64,000 nucleotides of DNA from Glossina fuscipes (taxonomy: Eukaryota > Arthropoda > Insecta > Diptera > Glossinidae), in assembly GCF_014805625.2 (NCBI RefSeq), contig NW_023998567.1, positions 1,337,078 to 1,401,077 on the forward strand, read 5' to 3'. Below, one piece after another: positions 1 to 11,331 of this stretch. Position numbers and translations under genes: made by a program. The notes under the pieces were generated by a model. The model saw nothing but the letters and a program-made list of their open reading frames with translations, was not told where the DNA came from and did no database searches. Numbering within the stretch: the stretch's first letter is position 1; each line of letters opens with the position of its first letter.

Positions 1-735
1 TTATTGTTACATACTTCAATGAATACGTAGCACTCACCGGTCGTGTCATCACTATAACGATTTGGACTAGTTGGGTCAGAGTTCTTTCCTTTTATGGGAT
101 TACGATTATTATTACTGTTCACAGAGCTGTCTTTATTGGTAGGCTTATTCTTAGAGGGAGCGATCGGGGACTTTAAGGAGGTGGTATTGACATCTTCGGT
201 CAATTCTTTTACGGATGAATTATTCTTATCAGAGATGATCTTTTTGAGACCTTCGTTCTGGTTTGTGATTTTTCTTTTAAATGGACCCTTGCTATGCGTG
301 ATTCGAACAAAATTTTCGAAATCATCATCGTTTGATAACAAGCTTGAGAGCCTCACCCCCTTGAGGGGGGGGCGACTTTTAGGTTTCGTGCTAGATTAAA
401 GACAAGAGAAAAGGATCAACTGACTTACCGAGAAAAGAAGGGATATGGAAATCAGCCGTTTTTGGTGGAACCGACAGAGACAGAGAAGAACAAAGCCGTC
501 TAAGTTAAAGCAGTATTAAGAATTTGACAGGAATCGCCGCTACTTGATGTCCAATGTACAGAAGAGTTGACGAAGTGAGTCTTGTCAGGATGAGGTTGAA
601 GACAGCAGGTGGTGCTGCGCAATCTGCGGAGAAGCACACGGACGTCGAAGCCTTTGTTGATTTTGTTTAAATGCCGCAACATCACTATATATATTTTCAC
701 TAGTTCAATAGTTTTCAGAAGCAAAAGTTTGTGAA
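1..735 (-). mobile_element. NLR-1 LINE, 5' fragment running off the window edge
   Basis: On the minus strand this stretch matches base by base, with scattered substitutions, the 5' end of the full LINE at 44905-45615. It holds the same untranslated leader and the start of the same ORF1 (gag-like) protein. The match begins near 735 just inside a T-rich stretch and runs to base 1, so the copy continues past the left edge. Compared with the full copy it keeps ORF1 open: it has one more base where the full copy is frameshifted near 45455, and GAA where the full copy has TAA at 45615. The ATG at 45292 of the full copy reads TTG here, so the real start codon of the family is uncertain. Family assignment rests on the full copy. 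Confidence 0.88.
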
Positions 736-1019
736 AGAAAAAAGATTTTATTCTTTTTTGTTGAAAAAATTTTTTTTCAAGAATTTTCTGCAAGAAGCGT
801 CTTGTTTCATGCAGGGTTGCCGAAAAAAGCGTTATTTAACACTCATGCCGTTGGATTTGTTAAGAAATAATTAATTATTCGAATCGTGCCGTGCACCTGT
901 TTTATTATATATACTTACGTCAAATCAGTTAATTTACTTATGAATTACTTGTCCAATTTTTACTTACTATGGGTCCTTGCATAAGAAGAAAAAGGACTTA
1001 AATATAATCTAAGCAAAAG

Positions 1020-3475
1020 CGCAAATTCAACATGAGCATATTAGAAATACGAACTGAACAATTCCGCGTGAACAACTCCGATATGTGAAAGATTTATGCA
1101 GAAGAGCTACTAATCAAAAGTGTTAATTGGAAGCAAGTGAATGGAAGCCGCAAAAAATTGCAGACACCCGCGAGCAGTATTACGGTATGCGAATTGGAAG
1201 ATTCAAAAGCTAAATCAGATGTAATATTAACATTATTACCATCAAAACTTCAGCAAATGAAAAATTACAAAATACCTCGAAGGAAGACTGGAGTAAATTG
1301 CACGGAATTTATTAGTCAAAATGAGGTCTCGAGAAGGTATAAAAGATCATATAAAATAATTCTTTGATATTGCGGACAATCAGAACGAAATACAATTACA
1401 AATTATAAATGAACTTTTAGCATCCCCGAAGAATAAGAAGCATTTAGAACTGCAATAGAGACTCAAGATGAACTTCCGAGTCCAGATACGCCCAATATAA
1501 AGTTAATAGACGAAACGGTAACCGGGATGCACTATTTGCCAATAAGAATAAAACGAAGAACAAGTTTAGATTTATTATTATTATTATTATTATTTTAATT
1601 TTAGACTAATGAATTGAATTCTTAGATTAAAAAAAGAGACATTGAGCACTAGCAACACAGAAGTTTAGATTTAATAGATCAAAGAAGAACGTAGAAAAGT
1701 TCAAATTTCGATGATACAAAAACAGTCACAAGACCGCAGAATGTAGCTGAAACAACCACACATATGGAAAAGCTATCAGAAATAAAGAAACCGCAGGTGA
1801 AGCCGAGGAGTATGCGCTTAAGCGAGGTAGTTTTTGAAAGCAATGGGTCTATAATTCAAGAACAAGTACCGGCGATAAATTATTGAGTGCATGTAAGAAG
1901 GACATTGCGTACTATTTGCGTGATATTTACGAAGAAGGAACTTTAGTAAATACCCTAAATTCAATAAAAGTGTGGCACAATAGATTCGGACATGTTAGAG
2001 AAGAACTATAGAATTATCACACAATACAGAAAAGCATATAGTACTAAAGCTAATGTAACTGCGAAACTCAAAAGTTGCGAAATATGCGTTCAAGACAAAG
2101 AAATTCAAATATCATCTCTGAACACCGAAAACATTTAAAGCGAAAAATTGGAGTTAATTCACAATCATGTCTGTGCTTCAGTATTCGAAACATCCTTAGG
2201 AGGTGGAAAGTATTTTGCAACCCTTGTAGATGGTGTGAGATGTATATAGCAAAGATCAAAAGTAAAGCACTTGATGTGTGCAAAGAATAGAAGCATGCGG
2301 TGGGAAAGCAGGACGAAAAGAAAATAAAGATTTTTAGATCAGCAATGAATTATTGAGTAAACGCCTTAAAAAAAGCGAAGTGGCTGAGAGGAAGAGCAGA
2401 CCAGTTGTAGAAATGATATGTTACATGCTGTTACAAGCGAATGTTAAGCCAAGTTTTTGGGCAAAAGATTTATGAACTGTGACCTACATAAAAAATCGTT
2501 TTATTTCTACAACAATTGGCGAAACCCCGTTTAGATTATGGATAGGATGGAGCCCAGAGATTCTAGGAAAATTGAAGTGCCGGAAAAGCTGGAAGAAATA
2601 TTAGAATATGAGGCAAAAAAATACAAGGGAAATCAGGTGTGCAAAATTTAAAAAGCGCTATATGGATCAAAGTTGCCCGGAAGACGGTGATATAAAAGAC
2701 TGCATGACCATCTAAGAAAAATGGGATTGAAAACATTGTATCTATATCAAAAATTACGATAATGATATACGAATAGTTTCAGGTAATGTCGACGATTTAA
2801 TAGTAGCAGCCAACAATGAAAACAAACTAGTGCAGTTCAAGAAAAAGCTAGCGGAAACTTTTGAACTGAAAGACTTAGGCTCGATAAATCATTGTCTCGC
2901 TATTAAATTGAAGCAAAATTAAGAAGGAAGCATATTCAGCATGTCACAGACGAATTATGTTAGCAATACATTAGAAAATTTCAAGATGTTCGGACGTAAA
3001 TGTTTTAATAACCCCTTTAAAGCAAATAAAAAACTTTCGAAGGAAATGTGCGGAGGCGAAGAGAAGAAATAAGAGACTCAGAACATAGTCTAAAAGAATT
3101 TAATTATGTCACTCATGTATTTGGCAATCTTTATCCCAGTATGACATCTCATTATGCTCTGAGTGTATTAAGCTAATATAATAAGGATTATGAAAGACAC
3201 ACTGGCAACAAAGCGGGTGTTAAGGGTTTGAAGCGAACAAAAACTTCAAATTTATCGCTGCGAAAAACAGGAAAACGCATTGTGGGTTATGCCGATTCTG
3301 ACCAGGCAGGATGTATTAATAGTAGCCGTTCCTGTATGGGGTTTATTTATGGAAACGCCGCGATAAATTAGAAATCGAGAAAGCTACATACCGTAGCAAT
3401 ATCCAGCAGAGAGGCCGGGTACATGTCACTCTTGAAAAGCACTAAGAAAGGTGCACATTTGATTTTCTAGAAAAA
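1020..3475 (+). pseudogene. Copia (Ty1/copia) gag-pol remnant
   Basis: Many short frames, shifted and stopped, follow the copia polyprotein order. A gag-like stretch lies at about 1020-1370. A GAG-pre-integrase WHNRFGHV motif lies near 1970. An integrase zinc-binding end (CEIC) is near 2075, followed by SLGGGKYFATLVD near 2195. The integrase C-terminal part reads FWAKDL then IGETPFRLWIG near 2455-2550. Reverse transcriptase reads NVDDLIVAANNEN near 2785, where the family normally has YVDD, then FELKDLG near 2865. RNase H reads GYADSDQAG near 3285 and VAISSREAGYMSL near 3395. No LTRs were seen. The element is old and dead, and a LINE tail splits it at 1575-1660. Confidence 0.85.
1575..1660 (-). 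mobile_element. 5'-truncated LINE 3' tail with (TAA)n and 13-bp target duplication
   Basis: On the minus strand this 86-bp insert reads CTGTGTTGCTAGTGCTC onward to a TAA-repeat end, almost the same as 59099-59187. It is flanked by a perfect 13-bp direct repeat, AAGTTTAGATTTA, at 1562-1574 and 1661-1673. That pattern (5' truncation, TAA tail, target duplication) is what target-primed reverse transcription by an I-type LINE leaves. The host sequence is the copia remnant, so this insertion is younger than that element. Confidence 0.88.
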
Positions 3476-4562
3476 ACCAAGAAATAGAATGTGCTCATAT
3501 TTATTATGTTTAAAACGTTTAGTTTCTAAATTCCCTTCTGCCCTTTTATGTTCACTTCATTCATAGTTGAAACAGTTTTTTTTGTTCATATTTTCTTCGA
3601 TTTTTTTCTTCCATATTATTTTGACATGATGTCTCGTATAATTCATACTTCTCTGTTTTTTAACCGTTTTAGCTGCCTCCATTTATATTCGCTTTTTAAT
3701 TCTTAATCCATCTACTATATTTTGGATTCGTTAATCAAGTGCATCAATAGCACCGTTTTTTCTCATAGAAAGTGCATATTATGAAATAGTCCATCTGCTA
3801 ATTTACGTCTTTCCGATAAATTTTGCTCAGACTTTGGCTAACAAAACTTTTAACGTCTCGCAATCTCTCACTTCCTCAGCTTCTACAAAAAGCTGGACGA
3901 TATGTTATGTTATTGTAAATTATACGTGTTTTCGTCTTATTCAAATATTTGAAATCATTTTTTTACTAGTATTGTTTAACCATCCAAACAATTGAAAATT
4001 TTCGTCAACGATTCTACAGATAATACTTTATGTTGAGTTAGTATGTAATACCGACAAGGGTTTAAGACAGACCCATCTTTTATTATACCGGTCGATTCAA
4101 AATCATTTCCTAAACCGATCTAAGCTTGTTTGTTCATCTGATGTCTGTCAATGTATCTCTATGTTCAAGCTACCGGTCGCAATTTTTCAGATATTTTGAT
4201 GAAATTTGGTACCTTGGCCCAAGGATAACCTCTATGGGAAATGGTTCGGATCTGTTCAGCTTTTCAACCATTCCCCTTAAAGCGCTCTATTCTGGAAATT
4301 CGTTATATGGAAAAGAATTTTTGAAAAGTGGCTAAGTAGTAGTTCTAAATTGGTCCGAAAACTTTGGGCCGCCTTGTACAATTTCTTGAACCCCCTCTCG
4401 TATAACAGCGCTTTTTATTTTTCTGCACGTGACAAGCTTTTTTGTTTTTTCTTTTTTCCTCAATCTCAAGCTTGTCTGTTACTTTTTGACGGGGAATGTT
4501 TTTTTACACCATGTCGAATGATAACGAACCTTGAATCTCAACGATTGATTACTTGATGGCTT
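3476..4562. other. No recognised gene
   Basis: AT-rich sequence between the copia remnant and LINE copy A. Open frames at 4126-4335 and 4350-4556 resemble no family I know. The 5' end of LINE copy A may lie inside this stretch but could not be placed. Confidence 0.5.
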
Positions 4563-5335
4563 TGCGAGCGTTTTTGCCACACGAAATGTGCAAGTATCAA
4601 TGGCCGTGATGCATACGCAGTTCTAGATCCTTCGATAGGTTTACGTTGGTTATGTCCCGGCTGTAGAAAGCGGCAGATTGACTTTTACAAGCTGTTTACG
4701 GAGACAAGGCAAGTGTGTTCTGAATTACCCAAAACCTCGTTACTTTGTGTGGAAAGTTTAAAAAAATCAAGACAATGTTCGATAAGTGTTGCTACCTACA
4801 GCCCTCATCTTCTCTCCCAGCCTGCAAAAGACCAACTCGTAGTGTAGCGGGTGGTATTTCATCTCCGCCTTCGGCTAAACCTGATTCGCCGACTCACGTA
4901 AGTGCTCCATTCTTGCCTACAAAGAACATTAGCGTTTTTGACATCGTCGAGTAAGCTGGTAATGAAATAGTTACAAATAAGTTGGAAAGCCTGCTCGTTT
5001 TAGCTACGCTGAAGTGGCAAGGGTATCTTCTCCCAGCGGTGCCATTCAGGCTAGTCCGCGTTCGTCTCTAAAACCTATTAATAAAAATAAATCGGCCTCT
5101 TTTCTTGGCTGTTCAGTTGTGTCTGTTGGGCATCACGATTGCCAAGTCACACAAACTACGCGTGTAAGTTTAGTCACCCCCTCTATATTCTCGCCAACTC
5201 TTTACCTGCGAAACCTGTTGTTCCTTGTAGGGAAGTATCCTCCAGAAAGCCAATCTTCGCGTCAAGAATGAGGCCTGTCAAGTTGGCTTTATTCCAACCT
5301 AGAGCTGCCTCGTTTTTTAAAGTCTATTAAAGTAG
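4563..5335 (+). pseudogene. NLR-2 copy A ORF1 with PHD-like zinc finger
   Basis: From 4563 the frame reads CERFCHTKCASINGRD, then WLCPGCRKRQIDFYKLF, before a stop near 4857. The Cys/His spacing and the closing W-x-C-x-x-C match PHD-type fingers found at the N-terminus of ORF1 in some insect CR1-group LINEs. After a frame change the protein continues through a Ser/Pro-rich stretch (SSPPSAKPDSPTHVS near 4870) and a TNKLESLL segment near 4975, with several stops to about 5335. The same region is recognisable in copy B from about 52820. The nucleic-acid-binding role is known for such ORF1 proteins in general; for this one it is inference. Confidence 0.65.
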
Positions 5336-5388
5336 TTAATGAAGGAATTAACTCCTCAGGATCGACCACGGGTCTTCAGGTCAATTAA

Positions 5389-7942
5389 CTTTCATTTACC
5401 AAAATTTTAAGGACGTAAACTTAAAAGTTCGCTCTACTTTCCTAAATTCAGTGAGTGCGAATTTTTTCTGGCTTCCGCTGAAACCTGGGTAAATTCTGAT
5501 TTACATTCTTCGGAACTTTTTCACGATTCTTTCCAGGTTTATAGAAAGTATCGATTGGATAGCACTGGTGATAGTGTTTTAATTAGCTTATCTGCTGCAG
5601 TCTCGTTATATTCAGATGAATTTCCTACTCCTCCCGGCATTGAAGTTACTAACATTCGGGCGAAAATTGTCAATAAACATTCATACGTAACTTGTTCTTA
5701 CATTTTCACAAATGCGAATGTATCTACTTATAAGAAACATGCTGCCCTCATTTGTAATGTGGCCAAAAAGTCTGAACCTACTGATACAGACAAAGCGTTC
5801 GGAGACTTCAATTTACCACAAGTCACTTGGCGTTGTAGTGATAATTCTGATAATTCCGACAAAGCTGTTGTGTTTTTCAATGATTTATTTGATAGTAAAT
5901 TACTTCAATACAACCGCACTTCTAACTGTAGCGGTACACTGCTATATCTATGCTTTGCCAATTTCCCTGAGATAGCTGTAAATGGCCGCCAACCTTATAG
6001 TTTACCTGGGAATCCGCATCATCGAGCAATTTGCACTTTTTTCCATTATTATGATGATGCGTTGCATTACTCTAACGTGCCAAATCCAACTTCCTCCAAT
6101 GAACACTATGATTTTAACGCAACCAATATTTTACTGCTTAATTCTCATCTTTCATACATTATGCTCGATTTTTCTGCTGGAAATATTGAAAATTTAGGGT
6201 CATCATTTTATAATGTATTAAACCTAGATATTTCTACATCCGTTCAAATCAAGCACTCTCGCCAGCGAAGCAAATGGCCGCCATGGTTTAATAAGAGAAT
6301 TAAATATTACAAAAATGGGAAAAACAAATTCAAAAAAATTAATGAAAAGTGGTTCTGCTTACGACTGTTTCGCTACTTCTGCTGCAAGGCATCGCTTTAA
6401 TTACCTAAATCACCAACATTATTGCAGACATTTTCAGTTGACAAAATCCTCACTGCTTGTTAATCCTGACTATTTTTCTAAATATGCCAACTCCAAAAGA
6501 AAAATCTTCACATATCCCTCGCAGGAATCTTTCAATAGCTCTGGTAATACTGAAACCTCAAATCTTTTTGCTGAATACTTCCACCGAAATTTTTCAACTG
6601 CTGCTTCCGATTCAACTGCAGACTATCCGTATCTGGTAAATAACTCGGTTTCGATTCCTAACTAGGTCATTTCAGCAAATGAAGTTTTAGATGGTCTGAA
6701 GACTGTAAAATATAGTTGTGCGCCTGGATCTGATGAGATGCCATCACGTATACTTAAATCATGCTTTGTCGAGCTATATGATTTTATGTCAATGATTTTT
6801 AATCATTCCTTAAAATCAGATGTTTTGCTTTCATGTAGGACCAATACTTTCCTTAGTCCAATTCACAATATAGAGACATCGCCAAGTTGAGTGTTGTACC
6901 TAAATTATTTGAGCGGTCACTCAGCAACTGGCTTTTGGTTCTAAATCTTTCTCCATTCCACCAAGGCTTTCGAAAAGGAAGATCTACTACCACGAATCTC
7001 TTAGAGTTTACTTGCGACGTGTCCAAGGATTTTCTAGTGGCTCTTGCACGGATGTCATCTGTAATGATTTTAGTAAAGCATTTGACTAATTTAACCAAAC
7101 TTATTGGTCTTCAAACTGCGGACCTCCGCCTTTCCTTTCTACTTAGTGAAATGGATAAATTTTTATCTTTATTTTTTTATTCAGGGTTCTTTTACTTTTA
7201 TCACCTCAAAGGAATTTTCGGTCTCGCCACTTAGGACCTGTGATTAAATCCAGTCAGATCTTAATGTACGCTGACGATGTTAAACTGTTTTCTTCCTTCT
7301 CCTTGGAATCGCAATCATATCAACTTCAAATTGACTTGAGTAATTTGAATGAGCACCATTTAGCTCGTTAAATTTTATAAAATTAAATGTCAAAAAATGC
7401 AACAAGCTTTCTTTTTTAAGAAGGACATTACTCAATACTGAGTATTTAATTGGTTTACTTAAGTTGGAAAATGTGGATATGTTCTTCGATTTAGGAATTC
7501 TATTCAACCAAAGATTTCGTTTTAATTTGCACATTGAGCTCTCTTTAAGTAAAGTTAGATCCGCCCTTTGTTCCGTTAGGAGGTAATCCAAAAAGCTTAT
7601 GGACATTGCAAAAAGGCTATACTTGTCCTTAGTTAGACCAGTATTTGAGTATGCAACCGTTGTGTGATCTCCTTCCTAGGTGGTATGTAGACTTAATTGA
7701 ACCCCTTCGAAAGCAAATTGTGCTGTTTGCCTTTAGGGATTGGTGTTGAAACCAACTCGCCTCTCTTGCTCCTTATGATAACAGTGTTGCTTCTGTTACG
7801 GCCACTTGAGAAACGTAAATTTACTCTTGATGTTGCCTTCTTGATTAAGTTGATTAATGGTACTATCGATTCGTCCACATTATTTGGTGAGGTAAGCTTT
7901 AATCTCCCTAACTCTCTATGCACTTTATTTTCGTTAAGTTGA
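5389..7942 (+). pseudogene. NLR-2 copy A ORF2 (endonuclease and reverse transcriptase)
   Basis: The endonuclease starts near 5389 (FIYQNFKDVNLKVR), shifts frame, then gives ETW near 5485 and, in the open frame 5555-6400, the catalytic GDFNLP motif near 5800. A linker reads PPWFNKRIKYYKNGKNKFKK. Reverse transcriptase follows: GFRKGRSTTTNLLEFT near 6965, a damaged DFSKAFD near 7065, and an intact YADD at 7267-7278 (MYADDVKLFSSF). The end near 7942 shows no RNase H. At least half a dozen stops or shifts are visible. Copy B lacks the piece corresponding to roughly 5335-6005. Confidence 0.82.
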
Positions 7943-8371
7943 GTCAATGTAAATATAATTATGGGCTATCTGACCAGCTTTGAGTTGTTTGCAAAAACCT
8001 AAATAATAAATACCAGTTAATCTCAACATTGGATTCTTTAAAGTCTATCAAAACAACTTTTGCTTAATACACTCGAGTGCGTATTTAAACTACCTCGTAA
8101 TATTAACATCTCATTATAATTCGAAAATTAACTGGTGTTGCTCATTGTGTCGGTTGCCAAGCTTTTGCATATTTGCAATGGCTTAGGGGTTTACTTGCAA
8201 TTTGGTTCTGCACTGGATGTGGATATGCTTCTGCGTTTTTTGCGCTTATGCTTCTTTTTTTTTCTTTCTTATTTATACATGAATTTTTTTACGTCTAAAA
8301 GTCGATTGAATTTGGCTTGTAATTTATTTGGGTTGAGTTTCATGTGTAAGTGAACAAACAAATAAATATAG

Positions 8372-9544
8372 GCGGCATCATGGAACGTAAACTCTTATAT
8401 GGAAAAAAACCTAACCTTCCAATATGCGGGTTTTCTTGAATATTATATCTTTGAATAAAAATAATGTGTACATTTTGGTGTATTATTATCAAAATAAGCC
8501 AATACCTGTATTAAGTGGCGTAGGACATGTAGTAGTCGTTGCCTGAATATATTGTTTTACTCGTGTCGATTTTAGATTAGTTAGTAAATTTTGATGTTTG
8601 TAATTTAACTAATTAACTTAACGCCCAGTCTTCGCTAAGCGTTTTTCTGTTGTGCTTATGAAGCTTGATTGGTTTTCTTTAAGCACATTTTTGTGTTTGC
8701 TCGCGTTTTTTACACTTTTTGACTTGAATCACTTTAATTATAATTTTTTTTTGCTGGGCATAAACTCTTCTAATGTAAAATGCAAACATAAAGATTTTGC
8801 TTTATACTGTTTGAACTTATTTTCTTTTGTTGAGCCCTCAAGTGTATAGAATGCTGTATTCTAGTGGTTGAACCTTCTGAAAACACAGTAAAGATTGCGA
8901 TAAATTGACGTTTATTATATATCTCTTTGTTTGACTTCAATTCAGACTCAACTGGACTGTGGTCAATGTCTTATACAATAAATTGTTATGCTAGCTTAAA
9001 CAAAATAGGAAATTACTGAAGTTACATTTAGTGTGGGTTATAACTAAAGTATTGTAACTAGGTTATATAGCTTGATTTACATTATTTGGAAAAATAAGAA
9101 AGTGTAAATTGAGCATAAGTGATTAATAAGCGAGTAGAATACGATGAATCGATAATGTTACACTCCAAATGTGTAAGAAACGTAAAGAACGATGATAACA
9201 TCTTTATTATTAGAATTGAAGATATTACACTAAAGTGTAATGTAAAGTAATGAACATTCATAATGAATTAAGTATAAAAAATCAATGAATGCGAGCAAAA
9301 AATATTTGACGACTTCTACTTAACGACTTTAGAACAGGACTCACCGACTTCCACATAAAGGCTAACTCTTGTTTCTTTCTGTGTCTCTACCACGTTCTTT
9401 CGTTCGTTTATTGTAATATAGTACATTTTTTAAATTCATATGTTACAATAGCATGGCGAATTCTGCCATTCGTTTTGATCATGATATTTTCGACGTTCGT
9501 TGAGTATGACTATGAAACGAGGTTATGATTAACTTTAGAGCAGC
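8372..9544. other. No recognised gene
   Basis: AT-rich sequence with short open frames at most 65 codons long (for example 8652-8849) and no family resemblance. Confidence 0.5.
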
Positions 9545-9945
9545 TCACCTTTGATTTCGTTTGCCAATTTTCTCTTCGTATTCTTTTAATAATTTTTGAA
9601 GGTCATTTTTAGTCAATGTGCCGTCCATAAATAATAGTACCAAAACTGCGATAAAGAAATTTTAAATTTAGGTGCATAAGTGGCAATGGCATTCCTCACA
9701 TTGTTAACCGTGTTTCGGCTAAAAAGTGAGGGATTTCGCATAGCTTTTATGGGTGACGAGCCATTTCGATGTATTCCATTAATGATCATTGACGTCTTCG
9801 TTATTCGACCCGTACAATTTTTGGAGTGAGTTAAGGTAAGATCTTGGCTTTTGTCCCAAAATATTACGTGAACGTCAATAGAATTTATTAACGAAGCTGT
9901 GGCGACTCTGTTAATTTCCTGCAAGATTGTTAATTTTGTTAACTG
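9545..9945 (-). CDS. Possible cellular exon, unidentified
   Basis: A minus-strand frame of about 103 codons (9924-9613) reads smoothly with no low-complexity bias, but I do not recognise it. In an overlapping frame near 9640-9551 a hydrophobic run (FIAVLVLLFMDGTL) leads to a Lys/Glu-rich tail ending at CGAAATCAAAG followed by GTGAGC, a good splice-donor sequence. The two parts would join only through a frame change near 9655. It may be one decayed exon or two chance frames. No neighbours support it. Confidence 0.2.
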
Positions 9946-10403
9946 TTGCGGGTACGACTGCAGATGAATCAGTTTTTGACTTAATCAAATGATCCACACA
10001 TTTATTTTTTAATTTCTATTTCCATTTTCGCAATCTTGACATCGAAAATATGAGCTGTAGACTTGAAATTTTTCAATAAAATTTTATTGCTAATGCGGAT
10101 TTCCGAGTGGAATGCAATCACTACTCCAACAAAAACATAGCTGTTACTTTATATTATCTGACAAAAATCAACATCTCGATCAAAATCTTTTTTTCTTTTC
10201 TGATTTGTTTAATATATATATATGCGTTTAATGTCATTTTGTTTCTGAAAAATAATGAAAAACTTTACTAAACCCAAATTTACTACGATAAAGACCTACT
10301 CCTATGAATACGATATGACTGCAGAACAAAACAATTTATCAGAAATTCTTCAAATTTCAAATCTTAGTTCGCTGCAAAAGGTTGGTGGTAATTTTTCAGA
10401 AAG

Positions 10404-11131
10404 TTGTATAATTCAGTAAAGATATTTCGATCAAACTCTTTTAAGGTTATTTTTTTTACTTTTGGATTGGGAGCAGCCATAATGATTTTCGTTTTAATAA
10501 ATCTCTCTAACACTTTGACTGAAGAGAAGGAATCCCAAGCTCTACGCCATTTTCAAGAAATATCAAACAGTTCAATAAAACGTTATTAAAAATGTTGACA
10601 AGAAATCCAAACGAATACGTTTCTTTGATATACAGGTCACTTTCCTTACCTGAAATTGACGGATACAAAAGCAACAAAAACGACGACGACTACAGCAGCA
10701 CTTCCATTTATCTTTCACAGCTACCGAAAAGATCAACATCAATATCAAATGGCTATGCCGTTTCTTATTTAACTGACATTAACACTATTTCAAAAACCAA
10801 GTCCCATCCAGAAGGAATGGATAAGATAAACTATAAGAAGGCAGACCTAAATTTAAAAAGTGCCGTTAAGACCAGAACACTAGTAAAGGAATCAATCGCA
10901 AAGAACTCACGTACAACCAGCTTGGATATGGAAAAAGATATCCTAGGAGGGATTTCATTCTTTAAAGACGGGTCAAATCTAGAAAGTGGCAAAAAATTTG
11001 AAATAATTTCGGAATATCCCAGCAATGAAACGGCGTCTGAAAGACCTAATATTCTTCGTTATTCGACGGATCCTTTTTCCGCAGAAGAGAGAGTTGCATT
11101 ACAAAATAATATGACGCATTGCAAGGGAGGG
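10404..11131 (+). CDS. Candidate first exon of a type II membrane protein, frameshifted
   Basis: An N-terminal frame (10404-10589) has a short basic head, then a hydrophobic stretch of about 23 residues (VIFFTFGLGAAIMIFVLINLS), then a Glu-rich stem. That is the layout of a type II Golgi or ER membrane protein. A second frame, one base off, continues from about 10577 to 11155 with a polar, Ser/Lys/Asp-rich stem and the closing residues EERVALQNNMTHCKGG. A splice donor (GGTAAAT) follows those glycines at about 11131. A single frameshift near 10570-10580 would join the two. Stem-rich type II proteins include many glycosyltransferases, but no catalytic motif is present, so the identity is unknown. 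It could be a decayed gene piece. Confidence 0.35.
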
Positions 11132-11331
11132 GTAAATTTCCAAATTTCTATATAATTAGTTCATCATTAGCATCTATTTTCACTGGTATGCACGTGGTAA
11201 AGAAAGACCGCAGTTTCCGAAACGGCAATTTTGCCACAACATGCACACGAGATCACGTCCATCAAGGAGCTTCAAAGATCCAAATAGGGAGACGAAATCA
11301 AATTTATTTGTGATCATTTAAAACTATAAGC

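Larger units (their letters stand above)
4563..8371 (+). mobile_element. NLR-2 LINE (CR1/Jockey group), copy A
   Basis: This is the longest copy of a LINE family present four times in the window (also 23770-25090 minus, 40755-42540 minus, 52815-55395 plus). It has a PHD-like finger ORF1, an ORF2 with apurinic-type endonuclease and reverse transcriptase, and a 3' UTR. The 3' terminus near 8371 ends in an AAATAAATA-type tail, as does copy C near 40755. No RNase H domain was seen, which fits the CR1/Jockey group. Both ORFs carry many stops and shifts. Confidence 0.82.

Noticed and set aside
4126..4556. Two open frames upstream of LINE copy A
   Set aside because: Short, compositionally ordinary, without motifs; could not be tied to the LINE.
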